From: Blastococcus tunisiensis
GTDB taxonomy: Bacteria > Actinomycetota > Actinomycetes > Mycobacteriales > Geodermatophilaceae
Length of the DNA stretch: 64,000 nucleotides
Direction: 5' to 3'
NCBI RefSeq assembly: GCF_900112815.1
Contig: NZ_FOND01000013.1
Coordinates: 1-64,000, forward strand
Of this stretch, positions 38,930 through 46,758 are shown one piece after another. Under the pieces are notes generated by a model. That model had not been told where the DNA came from. It did not search any database and was given only the letters and a program-made list of their open reading frames with translations. Position 1 is the stretch's first letter. Every line of letters starts with the position of its first letter. The position numbers and the translations under genes were made by a program.

Positions 38930-40144
38930 TCAGCTGCGCAGACGCACGCGCTCGGGCGTCAGGTCGGCCACCGACGCGGCCCCGAGCAGCTGCATCGTGC
39001 GGGTCACCTCCCCGCCCAGGATGTCGACGGCCCGCGCGACACCCCGCTCGCCGCCGGCCATCAACCCGTAGAGGTACGCCCGGCCGACCAGGCAGGCGCG
39101 CGCACCGAAGGCCACCGCGGCGACGACGTCGGCGCCGTCGAGGATGCCGCCGTCCACGTACACCTCGGCGCGGTCGCCGACGGCCGCCACGATGCCGGGC
39201 AACCGCTCCAGCGGCGTCGGCGACCGGTCGAGCTGCCGGCCACCGTGGTCGGACACCACCACGGCGTCGGCGCCGGCGTCCACGACGGCCCGCGCGTCGT
39301 CGGCGTCCAGGATGCCCTTCACGACGAGCGCACCCGGCCAGCCCGCCCGCAGCGCCGCGACGTCGGCCAGGACGGCGGCCGGCTCGAACACGCGGTCCAC
39401 CAGCTCGGCGACCGTGCCGCCCCAGGACCGCAACGAGGCGAACTCCAGCGGTGGCGTGGTCAGCAGGTCGATCCACCAGCGCGGGTGCACCGCGGCGTTC
39501 GCCACCGTCGCCAGGGTCAGCGCCGGCGGGATGGTGAACCCGTTGCGGACGTCGCGCAGCCGTGGGCCGGCCACCGGGGTGTCGACGGTGAGGACCAGCG
39601 CCTCGTATCCCGCGGTCCGGGCCCGCTGGACGAGGGCGGCGCTGGCGTCCCGGTCCCGCCAGAGGTAGAGCTGGAACCAGCGTCGCGCCCCGGGTGCGGC
39701 GGCCGCCAGGGCCTCCACCGACGTGGTGCCCATGGTGGACAGCGCGTACGGGATGCCGGCCCGCTGGGCGACCCGGCCGACCGCCGACTCCCCCTCGGTG
39801 TGCATGAGCCGGGTGAAGCCCGTCGGCGCGAGGACGAGCGGCAGGGCCGCCGGTTCCCCGAGCAGCGTCGTCGCCGGGTCGACGACCGAGACGTCCCGCA
39901 GGACCCGGGGGGCGAACTCGACCCGCTCGAAGGCCTCCCGGGAGCGACGCAGGCTGATCTCCGCCGCGGCGGCGCCGTCGGTGTAGTCGAAGACCGCCCG
40001 CGGCACCCGCCTGCGGGCGATCTCCCGGAGGTCGCCGATCGTGGCCGCACGGGCCAGCCGCCGCGCCTCGGCGTTCCCCGGCGGACGGCGCGGCCGGACC
40101 AGGTCCCGCAGCTCCGACCAGCGGGGTGCGCGGCGCTCGACCAC
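38930..40144 (-). CDS. FMN-dependent alpha-hydroxy-acid oxidase/dehydrogenase (LldD-like)
   Basis: A 404-aa TIM-barrel flavoenzyme oxidising an L-2-hydroxy acid such as lactate. Motifs: FDYTDGAAAAEISLRRSREAFERVEF, LAPTGFTRLMHTEGE, YALSTMGTTSVE, FQLYLWRDR, LTVDTPVAGPRLRDVRNGF, and the active site VVSDHGGRQLDRSP with catalytic His and Arg, then YVDGGILDGADVV and GRAYLYGL for FMN phosphate. GTG 40144 has an excellent AGGAGGGA ribosome-binding site at 8 nt, so the longer upstream frame is not used. True substrate undetermined. Confidence 0.9.
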   Translation of the reverse strand: MVERRAPRWSELRDLVRPRRPPGNAEARRLARAATIGDLREIARRRVPRAVFDYTDGAAAAEISLRRSREAFERVEFAPRVLRDVSVVDPATTLLGEPAALPLVLAPTGFTRLMHTEGESAVGRVAQRAGIPYALSTMGTTSVEALAAAAPGARRWFQLYLWRDRDASAALVQRARTAGYEALVLTVDTPVAGPRLRDVRNGFTIPPALTLATVANAAVHPRWWIDLLTTPPLEFASLRSWGGTVAELVDRVFEPAAVLADVAALRAGWPGALVVKGILDADDARAVVDAGADAVVVSDHGGRQLDRSPTPLERLPGIVAAVGDRAEVYVDGGILDGADVVAAVAFGARACLVGRAYLYGLMAGGERGVARAVDILGGEVTRTMQLLGAASVADLTPERVRLRS

Positions 40145-40217
40145 CGGCTGCTCCCTCCTGCGGCGCTGACCTCCAGCGGGCTGCCCACCCTGCCAGGCAC
40201 GGGGACTCCGCGGTGGT

Positions 40218-42278
40218 TCAGCCGACCCGGGTGGCGCGGACCACGAGCGGCTCGGCCGCCGCACCCGCCGCCGTCGGCCCGCCGTCCTCGGCTCCCGGGG
40301 CGGGGTCGGCGTCGACCGGCTCCGCGGCGGCCCGCCCGGGGTTCCCGGCCGTCGGCAGCCAGCGGGCCCACCACCGGAGGACGTGCTCGAACCGTGCGTG
40401 CCGGTGGCGGGGCCGCCCGGACCGGCTCAGCTCGTGCCCCTCGCCGGGGAACAGCAGCAGTTCCGACGGGACGCCGCGCCGCTTGAGCTCGACGTAGAGC
40501 CGGGCGCCCTGCTCGACGGGGCAGCGCCAGTCCTCCTCGGAGTGCACGACGAGGGTCGGCGTGGTGATCGCGGCGGCGCCGGCCAGCGCGCTCTGCGCGG
40601 CCAGCCGCTCCGGGTCGGTGCCGAGGTACTGGTCCGGGAAGGCCCAGCCGATGTCGGAGGACCCGGCGAAGCTCACCGGGTCCAGGAAGGCCCGCTCGAC
40701 GACGGCGGCGGCGAACCGGCCGGTCCGGCCGATGAGCAGCGCGGCGAGGTAGCCGCCGTAGGACCCGCCCATGACCCCGACCCGGTCGGCGTCGAGCGCG
40801 GGATCCTGCAGCGCCGCGTCCAGGAAGGCCAGGACGTCGGCGGCGTCGAGCCCGCCCCAGCCGCCGCGGATGGCGCGCCCGTGCTCGGCCCCGTAGCCGG
40901 ACGAGCCGCGCGGGTTGCACTGGACCACGGCGTACCCCGCGGAGACGTAGACCTGGGTCTCGTCGAACAGCGACCAGCCGTACTGCGCGAACGGCCCCCC
41001 GTGGACGGTCAGCAGCACCGGGTGCGGGCCGGGCCCCGGCGGGGTGGTGATCCACCCGTGCACCGGGTGGCCGTCGGGCGCCTGCGCGGTCCGCTCCGCC
41101 GTCCGGTGGACCCGGCCGGTCTCCCCGAGCGTCCGGCCGAACGCGGTGAGCAGCCGGCGCCGACCCGGGGTCAGTGCGATCAGCTCGCCGGCGGACCGGT
41201 CGTGCGCGACGACGGCGACCACCACTCCCCCGGCGGCGGCGATGCCGCGCACGGTGAACGGCCCGTCGATCAGCGGCTCCGCAGCGCCGCCGTCCAGGGG
41301 GACCCGGAGCAGCTCGACGCTGCCGCGCCGCTCGACGCCGACCAGGACCGCGCCGTCGGCGACCACCGTGGCCGGGGTCTCGTCCCCGCGGTGGTGCTCC
41401 TCGGGGTCGAGCAGCGGCACCAGCGACCCGTCCCCGGCCACCCGGCACGGCACGGCCTGCCGGGCCACGAAGTCCAGCCCCTCGGGCCCCAGCTCGGGCA
41501 CCGCGGTGACGACCAGCTCCTGCCCCGCGTAGGCCGGCAGCGCGCAGTCCCCCGTGGACGCGGTCATCCTGCGCAGCGCGGTCCCGTCCGGTTCGATCGC
41601 GTACACGTCCCGCACGAGGTCCCGGTCGGCCCGCGGGTGACGGGCGGAGACGAACGCGAGCCCGCCGTCCGGGCGCCAGGTCACGTCGACGCAGTCGGCC
41701 TCCCCCGTGGTCACCTGCACCGGCTCCGGCAGCGGGGCGCTGTCGTCGGCGAAGTCGGCCGGGAGGTCGAGGACGAACACCTGGCTGGGCTGGTCGGCCA
41801 GGAAGCCGATGCCGTCCCGCCGGTACTGCAGGTTGGTGATCAGGCGCGGCGGCTCCGCCGCGGGGGCCACGCCGTCGACCGTCCCGTACCGGCCCGGTTC
41901 GGGGACCCGCGCCACGTAGGCCAGCCGCCGCGAGTCCGGTGACCAGACCGGGGCCCCGGCGCCGAGGTGGTGGGCGGTGAGGGTGCGCGGCTCCCCACCG
42001 GCGGTGGGGAGCAGCGAGATCTGCGGCCGGCCGCCCGGTTCGGCGCTGCGGAAGGCCAGCCAGCGGCCGTCCGGCGAGTAGCCGGGGTCGCTGTCCCGGG
42101 AGCCGGCGGTGACGGGGCGGGCGGGGGCCGAGCCGTCGGTGGGCACGGCCCACAGCTGGCTGCGGTACTCGTCCGCCTCGAGGTCGGGCCGGGCGACCGC
42201 GACGACCGCCATCCGGCCGTCCGGGGACACCGTCGGGGCGCCCGGCGTGCGCAGGAGCGCGAGATCGTCAGGCCACAT
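40218..42278 (-). CDS. S9-family prolyl-oligopeptidase-like peptidase
   Basis: A 686-aa enzyme with an N-terminal beta-propeller (repeats such as TVSPDGRMAVV, GYSPDGRWLAFRS, VWSPDSRRLAYVA, TWRPDGGLAFVS) and a C-terminal alpha/beta-hydrolase domain. The triad is visible: Ser in GVMGGSYGGYLAALL, Asp in VVHSEEDWRCPVEQG and His in FPGEGHELSRSG. It would cleave short peptides, probably in the cytoplasm since no signal peptide is present. ATG 42278 is favoured over GTG 42284 because a TAGCGT -10 hexamer ends 8 nt before it. Confidence 0.92.
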   Translation of the reverse strand: MWPDDLALLRTPGAPTVSPDGRMAVVAVARPDLEADEYRSQLWAVPTDGSAPARPVTAGSRDSDPGYSPDGRWLAFRSAEPGGRPQISLLPTAGGEPRTLTAHHLGAGAPVWSPDSRRLAYVARVPEPGRYGTVDGVAPAAEPPRLITNLQYRRDGIGFLADQPSQVFVLDLPADFADDSAPLPEPVQVTTGEADCVDVTWRPDGGLAFVSARHPRADRDLVRDVYAIEPDGTALRRMTASTGDCALPAYAGQELVVTAVPELGPEGLDFVARQAVPCRVAGDGSLVPLLDPEEHHRGDETPATVVADGAVLVGVERRGSVELLRVPLDGGAAEPLIDGPFTVRGIAAAGGVVVAVVAHDRSAGELIALTPGRRRLLTAFGRTLGETGRVHRTAERTAQAPDGHPVHGWITTPPGPGPHPVLLTVHGGPFAQYGWSLFDETQVYVSAGYAVVQCNPRGSSGYGAEHGRAIRGGWGGLDAADVLAFLDAALQDPALDADRVGVMGGSYGGYLAALLIGRTGRFAAAVVERAFLDPVSFAGSSDIGWAFPDQYLGTDPERLAAQSALAGAAAITTPTLVVHSEEDWRCPVEQGARLYVELKRRGVPSELLLFPGEGHELSRSGRPRHRHARFEHVLRWWARWLPTAGNPGRAAAEPVDADPAPGAEDGGPTAAGAAAEPLVVRATRVG

Positions 42279-42286
42279 GGCCACCG

Positions 42287-42292
42287 ACGCTA
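42287..42292 (-). promoter_or_regulatory. -10 hexamer TAGCGT upstream of the S9 peptidase
   Basis: TAGCGT on the minus strand ends 8 nt before ATG 42278, which suggests a leaderless transcript and decides between two in-frame starts. Confidence 0.4.
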
Positions 42293-42332
42293 GTCGGTCC
42301 GGCCCCCGGTCCCTCCGCCCGGCGCGACGGGC

Positions 42333-43655
42333 TCAGGACGGGACGCTGCGCGCGCGGACGGTGCTCAGCACCGCCAGGCTGCCCAGCAGCGGCAGCGCCG
42401 CCAGGAGCAGCAGGCTGCGGTCGAGGCCCAGGACCTCGCCCGCCCCGCCGACGACGGCGGAGCCGACACCCCCGCCCACGAGGAAGACCAGCGTGGCGAT
42501 GCCCAGCGCCACGCCCCGGACGTCGGCCGGCACGGCGCCGCCGACCGCCGCCATCAGCGCCGGCTGGCCCAGCCCGAAGGCCAGCGTCACGAGGACGACC
42601 GCCGTCACGAGCACCGCCGCCGAGGTCCGGGCCGCGCCGACGGCGGCGACGACCAGGGCCACCGCTGCCGTCGCGTCGGAGACCACGAGGGACCGGCCGG
42701 GACCGAGCCGCGCCAGCAGCGGGCCGGCCAGCCGCGGGGCGAGGAAGCCGGTGACGGCGCTGGGGACCAGCGCCAGCCCGACCTGCAGCGGAGTCCAGCC
42801 CCGGACGGCGAGGACGGCCGGCACGGCGATCAGGAGGGCGAACCAGGCGGCCGGCACGGCGGACGCGGCCAGGGCGCTGCGGACGACGACGGGGTTCCGG
42901 ATGACCCGGCGCGGCAGGAAACCCTCGGGGCGGCGGCGCACCCGGGCCGCCACCGCGGGAACGCCCAGCCCCAGCAGCAGGGCGCCGGCCGTGGCCACCA
43001 GCACCCCCGAGGCGGGCGACTGCACCAGCAGCACGAGCCCGGCCGCGGTGGCGGCCACCAGCACCGCCCCCAGGACGTCGAGCCGGGCACCGGTGCCCTG
43101 CGTCGGCAGCGCCCGCCACAGCGCGGGGACGATCAGCAGCCCGAGCGCGGGGAGCGCGACGACCGCGCGCCAGTCGGCCAGGTCGGCCACCAGGCCGCCC
43201 GCCAGCGGGCCCAGTGCGCTCACCGCCGCCGCCGTCCCGGCCACCTGGCCGAGGGCGGTCGTCCGGACCGCACCGTCGTAGCGAGCGCTGACGATGGCCA
43301 TGCCGAGCACGGGTACCGCGGCCGCGCCCATGCCCTGCAGGACCCGGGCGGCGAGCAGCACCTCGATGCTGGGGGCGAAGCCGCCGAGGACCGCGCTGCC
43401 GGCCATCAGGCCGACTCCCACCAGCAGGGGCAGCCGGATGCCGGCCAGGTCGGCCACCCGGCCGTAGACGGCGGTCGCCACCGCGAGCATCAGGGCGTAG
43501 AGGCTGATGACCCAGGAGACCCCGCCGGTGCTGAGGCCGAGGTCGGCGGCGATCGCCGGCAGCGTCACCGCCACGGCCGCGCTGCCCATGCCGGCGAGGC
43601 CGAACAGCAGCCCCACGAGCGCTGCGACCCGGCCGGCGTCGGTCTGCTCCCTCAC
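42333..43655 (-). CDS. MFS transporter (drug:H+ antiporter type)
   Basis: A 440-aa integral membrane protein with about 12-14 hydrophobic segments. Motif A-like GRVADLAGIRLPLLVG lies between TM2 and TM3, and the TM5 motif C-like ALGPLAGGLVADLADWR is near residue 155; both are marks of drug/proton antiporters. The start LVGLLFGLAGMGSAAVAVTLPAIAADLGLS is typical of the EmrB/QacA group. The substrate is unknown. It is the first gene in the strand run leading into the S9 peptidase. Confidence 0.88.
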   Translation of the reverse strand: MREQTDAGRVAALVGLLFGLAGMGSAAVAVTLPAIAADLGLSTGGVSWVISLYALMLAVATAVYGRVADLAGIRLPLLVGVGLMAGSAVLGGFAPSIEVLLAARVLQGMGAAAVPVLGMAIVSARYDGAVRTTALGQVAGTAAAVSALGPLAGGLVADLADWRAVVALPALGLLIVPALWRALPTQGTGARLDVLGAVLVAATAAGLVLLVQSPASGVLVATAGALLLGLGVPAVAARVRRRPEGFLPRRVIRNPVVVRSALAASAVPAAWFALLIAVPAVLAVRGWTPLQVGLALVPSAVTGFLAPRLAGPLLARLGPGRSLVVSDATAAVALVVAAVGAARTSAAVLVTAVVLVTLAFGLGQPALMAAVGGAVPADVRGVALGIATLVFLVGGGVGSAVVGGAGEVLGLDRSLLLLAALPLLGSLAVLSTVRARSVPS

Positions 43656-43702
43656 GAGGACGGCTCAACCGGCCGGCGGAGAAGTCTGTTCCACGACCCC
43701 GC

Positions 43703-44797
43703 TCAGCTGCGCGCGCGGTCCTCGTCCGACTCGTCGGCGATCCGCGCCTCCGCCGCCGCGGCCGCCTCGGGCCCGCCGGTGGGCACCGACTTCGCCGTCT
43801 CCGGGTCCACGTCCGGCGGGCCGGCGCTGGCGAGCTGACCGCGGGTCTTCAGCAGGCTGGCGACCGTCGCGACGACCAGCACGCCGAGGATGATCGACAG
43901 CGAGAGCCAGATCGGGATCTCGGGGATGCTCTCGATCGGCTCGCGCTCCCCGGCGAACGGCAGCTGGTTCTCGTGCACCGCCTCGAGGATCAGCTTGACG
44001 CCGATGAAGGCCAGGATGACCGCCAGCCCGAGGGAGAGGTAGACGAGCCGCTTCAGCAGGCCGCCGAGCAGGAAGTACAGCTGGCGCAGGCCCATCAGGG
44101 CGAAGACGTTGGCCGTGAAGACGATGAACGGCTCACGGGTCAGGCCGAAGATCGCCGGGATGCTGTCCAGCGCGAAGATCAGGTCCGTGGTGCCGAGGGC
44201 GAGGATCACCACGATCATCGGCGTCCACATCTTCCGGCCGTTCTCGGTCACCCGGATCTTGGCCCCGTGGTAGTCCTGGGTGATCGGCAGGATCGTGCGC
44301 ATCCGCCGGATGAAGGCGTTCTCCTCGTAGTCCTCGTCCTCCCCGCGGTGCCGGACGAGGTTGAACGCGGTGTAGATCAGGAAGATGCCGAAGATGTAGA
44401 AGACCCAGACGAACCGCTCGATCACCACGGCGCCGAGCAGGATGAAGATCCCGCGCAGGACCAGCGCGATGATGATGCCGATCATCAGCGCTTCCTGCTG
44501 GAACTTCCGCGGCACCTGGAAGCGGGCCATGATGATCACGAAGACGAAGAGGTTGTCCACCGAGAGCGAGTACTCGGTGAGCCAGCCGGCGTAGAACTCC
44601 GTGGCGTAGGTGCCGTTCGTGAACGCCAGCATCAGCAGGCCGAAGAGCAGCGCCAGGCTCACGTAGAAGGTCACCCAGAGGCTGGCCTCCTTGATGGAGG
44701 GCTCGTGCGGTCGGCGGGCGACGATGGCGAGGTCGGCGAGCAGCAGGACGGTCAGCCCCACGAACGTCGTGATCTCGAACCAGACGGGGAGCTCCAC
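43703..44797 (-). CDS. TerC-family integral membrane protein (first of a tandem pair)
   Basis: A 364-aa TerC-family protein with about eight membrane segments. Signatures: YSLSVDNLFVFVIIMARFQVP and TTDLIFALDSIPAIFGLT (acidic membrane residues), GLRQLYFLLGGLL and GVKLILEAVHENQLPF. TerC relatives export Mn2+ or help load secreted enzymes with it. GTG 44797 gives the family N-terminus (ELPVWFEITTFVGL); no start codon with a better site was found. It follows the second TerC gene across a strong hairpin, so its expression may be partly separate. Confidence 0.9.
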   Translation of the reverse strand: MELPVWFEITTFVGLTVLLLADLAIVARRPHEPSIKEASLWVTFYVSLALLFGLLMLAFTNGTYATEFYAGWLTEYSLSVDNLFVFVIIMARFQVPRKFQQEALMIGIIIALVLRGIFILLGAVVIERFVWVFYIFGIFLIYTAFNLVRHRGEDEDYEENAFIRRMRTILPITQDYHGAKIRVTENGRKMWTPMIVVILALGTTDLIFALDSIPAIFGLTREPFIVFTANVFALMGLRQLYFLLGGLLKRLVYLSLGLAVILAFIGVKLILEAVHENQLPFAGEREPIESIPEIPIWLSLSIILGVLVVATVASLLKTRGQLASAGPPDVDPETAKSVPTGGPEAAAAAEARIADESDEDRARS

Positions 44798-44830
44798 GAG
44801 CGGAGACTCTACGTCCCCGCCGAGCGGGCC

Positions 44831-44878
44831 GCCGAGGGCTCCGGCCGGTGCGCGACGCCCGGCAGCGGAGCCCTCGGC
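44831..44878 (-). terminator. 13-bp-stem hairpin between the two terC genes
   Basis: GCCGAGGGCTCCG (44831-44843) pairs perfectly with CGGAGCCCTCGGC (44866-44878), starting 4 bp after the upstream terC stop. It should attenuate or end transcription between the two genes. Confidence 0.6.
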
Positions 44879-44882
44879 ACGG

Positions 44883-45986
44883 TCAGCGCTCGGTGCCGCC
44901 CCGGGGCCCGGGCGCGTCCTCGGAGAGCAGCTGCCCGGCGTCCGGGGCGCCGCCGTCCTCGTCCTCACCGACGCGCTCGGCGGCCTCCTGCGCCTGCAGC
45001 TCCAGCCGCTCGGCGCGGTCCCGGCGGTTCCTGGCCAGGCTCGTCAGGGTCGTCACCACGAGGGTCACCAGGATCACCGTCAGGGACAGCCACATCGGGA
45101 TCTCCGGGATGACGGTGACGTGCTCACCGCCGTTGATGAACGGCAGCTCGTTGGTGTGCAGGGCGTGGATGAGCAGCTTGACGCCGATGAACCCGAGGAT
45201 GACGGCGAGTCCGTAGGCGAGGTAGACGAGCCGGTCGAGCAGGCCGTCGATGAGGAAGAACAGCTGGCGCAGCCCCAGCAGCGAGAACGCGTTCGCCGCG
45301 AAGACCAGGTAGGTCTCCTGGGTGAGGCCGAAGATCGCCGGGATCGAGTCGACGGCGAAGAGGATGTCGGCGCTGCCGATGGCGATCAGGGTGATGGCCA
45401 GCGGGGTGATGAACCGCTTGCCGTCGAGGCGGACGACCATCTTGTCGGAGTGGTACTCGTCCGTGGTCGGGAAGATCCGGCGGGCGACGCGGAGGAGCAG
45501 GTTCTCCTTGAAGTCCTCCTCGTCGTCGTGGCCGCCGCTGCGCGCCTGGGCCCACGCGGTGTACACGAGGATGGCGCCGAAGACGTAGAAGACCCAGCTG
45601 AAGTTCGCGATCGCCGCGGCGCCGATCAGGATGAACACGGTGCGCAGCACGAGGGCGAAGGTGATGCCGTAGAGCAGCACCTTCTGCTGCAGCTCCCGGG
45701 GCACGCCGAAGCTCGCCATGATCAGCACGAAGACGAAGAGGTTGTCGATCGACAGGCTCTTCTCGGTGATGTAGCCGGCGAAGTACTCCCCGCCGAACTG
45801 CGCGCCGTAGAACCAGAGGATCAGCAGCCCGAACACGACCGCGATGCCCACGTAGACGGCGGACCAGATCGCGGACTCGCGGAGGGTGGGCGCGTGCGGG
45901 GTCCGCACGTGGCCGAGGAGGTCGAACAGCAGCATCCCGACGATCAACCCGATCGTGAGAGCCCAGACCCAGAAGGGAACGTCCAT
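44883..45986 (-). CDS. TerC-family integral membrane protein (second, riboswitch-controlled)
   Basis: A 367-aa TerC protein with about eight membrane segments; KSLSIDNLFVFVLIMASFGVP, SADILFAVDSIPAIFGLT, GLRQLFFLIDGLLDRLVYL and GVKLLIHALHTNELPF correspond closely to the neighbouring paralogue. The C-terminal 50 residues are charged and cytoplasmic. A yybP-ykoY-type riboswitch lies directly upstream, supporting manganese export as its job. The ATG at 45986 follows GGAGG at about 11 nt, which the riboswitch tail could hide. Confidence 0.93.
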   Translation of the reverse strand: MDVPFWVWALTIGLIVGMLLFDLLGHVRTPHAPTLRESAIWSAVYVGIAVVFGLLILWFYGAQFGGEYFAGYITEKSLSIDNLFVFVLIMASFGVPRELQQKVLLYGITFALVLRTVFILIGAAAIANFSWVFYVFGAILVYTAWAQARSGGHDDEEDFKENLLLRVARRIFPTTDEYHSDKMVVRLDGKRFITPLAITLIAIGSADILFAVDSIPAIFGLTQETYLVFAANAFSLLGLRQLFFLIDGLLDRLVYLAYGLAVILGFIGVKLLIHALHTNELPFINGGEHVTVIPEIPMWLSLTVILVTLVVTTLTSLARNRRDRAERLELQAQEAAERVGEDEDGGAPDAGQLLSEDAPGPRGGTER

Positions 45987-46003
45987 GCGGCAATGCCTCC
46001 GGC

Positions 46004-46122
46004 AGCTGGCAGTCGTCAGTACCGGAGGTCTCTCCCGCCGCCGGCCTGGGCCGGCGACCGACGGGACCGGAGATCACGGGATCTCGTACTGACGGCCCTG
46101 CCGCGGGGGGATACTCCCCTCC
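46004..46122 (-). promoter_or_regulatory. yybP-ykoY manganese riboswitch
   Basis: Read on the minus strand the leader has GGGGAGTAT near its 5' end, the CGTCAGTAC strand (46086-46094) pairing with GTACTGACG (46014-46022) over 9 bp, flanked by GGCAG/CTGCC, and the conserved GAGAGACCTCC. These are the two Mn2+-binding loops of the yybP-ykoY class, known upstream of TerC-type exporters. Downstream TGCC-GGA-GGCA could sequester the ribosome-binding site. Confidence 0.75.
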
Positions 46123-46255
46123 TCGCACCACCGGCCGCGGGCGCGCGTCAGCGCCCGCACTCCGTGTGGTCCGCCTGGTGCAACGGCGCCGCGCCGACGA
46201 ACGTTCCGACCCCCGGCGAGTTCCGGTGCGACGCGCGTCACACGCCCACCGTCGA

Positions 46256-46602
46256 TCAGCTCGGGCGCCGGCTCTTGGGCAGGGCGGCGACCGCGGCGTC
46301 GTACGAGGCGTCGATCAGCTCGCGGACCTCGTCGTCGGGTACCGGGCCGGTCCAGTCGACCGAGTTCCAGCCGTAGCGGCCCACGTAGTGGCTCGACGTG
46401 ACGGCGCCGGGGTAGCGCTCCCGCCACTCCCCCGCCTCGGCGGCGTCCCGGCCGCACTTCACGCTGACGGTGCCGCCGGCCAGCCCGATGAATGCGAAGC
46501 CCTTGCCGCCGACCTTGGCGACCAGTTCCTCCTCGCCCAGGGGTACGTCTCCTCGGCCCCCGGCTTGCCCAGGCAGTACGCCACCAGCTCCTCCCGGTCC
46601 AC
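46256..46602 (-). pseudogene. MmcQ/YjbR-family protein, one-base frameshift
   Basis: A DUF419/MmcQ-YjbR small double-wing protein, role unclear. GTG 46602 follows GGGGAGG and reads DREELVAYCLGKPGAEETYPW. At 46536-46538 one G is missing from a G-run; in the next frame the protein continues GEEELVAKVGGKGFAFIGLAGGTVSVKCG...HYVGRYGWNSVDW...ELIDASYDAAVAAL to 46256. Together they make the usual length of about 115 aa. Either a real single-base deletion or a sequencing error. Confidence 0.8.
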
Positions 46603-46619
46603 ACGGACCTCCCCAGAAC

Positions 46620-46680
46620 TTGATCATCGGCGGGTGGCTGGGTGACACGCCGGCCGGCACCACCAGCCGCCGATGATCAA
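46620..46680. repeat. Palindromic intergenic element
   Basis: TTGATCATCGGCGG (46620-46633) and CCGCCGATGATCAA (46667-46680) are perfect 14-bp inverted arms around a 33-nt GC-rich centre; GACACGCC (46643-46650) can also pair with GGCGTGTC outside the element. It may be the uvrB terminator or a copy of a dispersed REP-like repeat. Confidence 0.55.
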
Positions 46681-46758
46681 CTCGCCGAGGTGGCGTGTCC
46701 AGGCGCCGCCGGTCGGCCGCCGCGAGTCTGCGAGCGGTGGGGGCAGCGGGGTCCTCGC

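Noticed and set aside
46004-46122. Simple transcription terminator upstream of terC
   Set aside because: The conserved loops GGGGAGTA and GAGAGACC and the long-range 9-bp pairing fit the yybP-ykoY riboswitch better.
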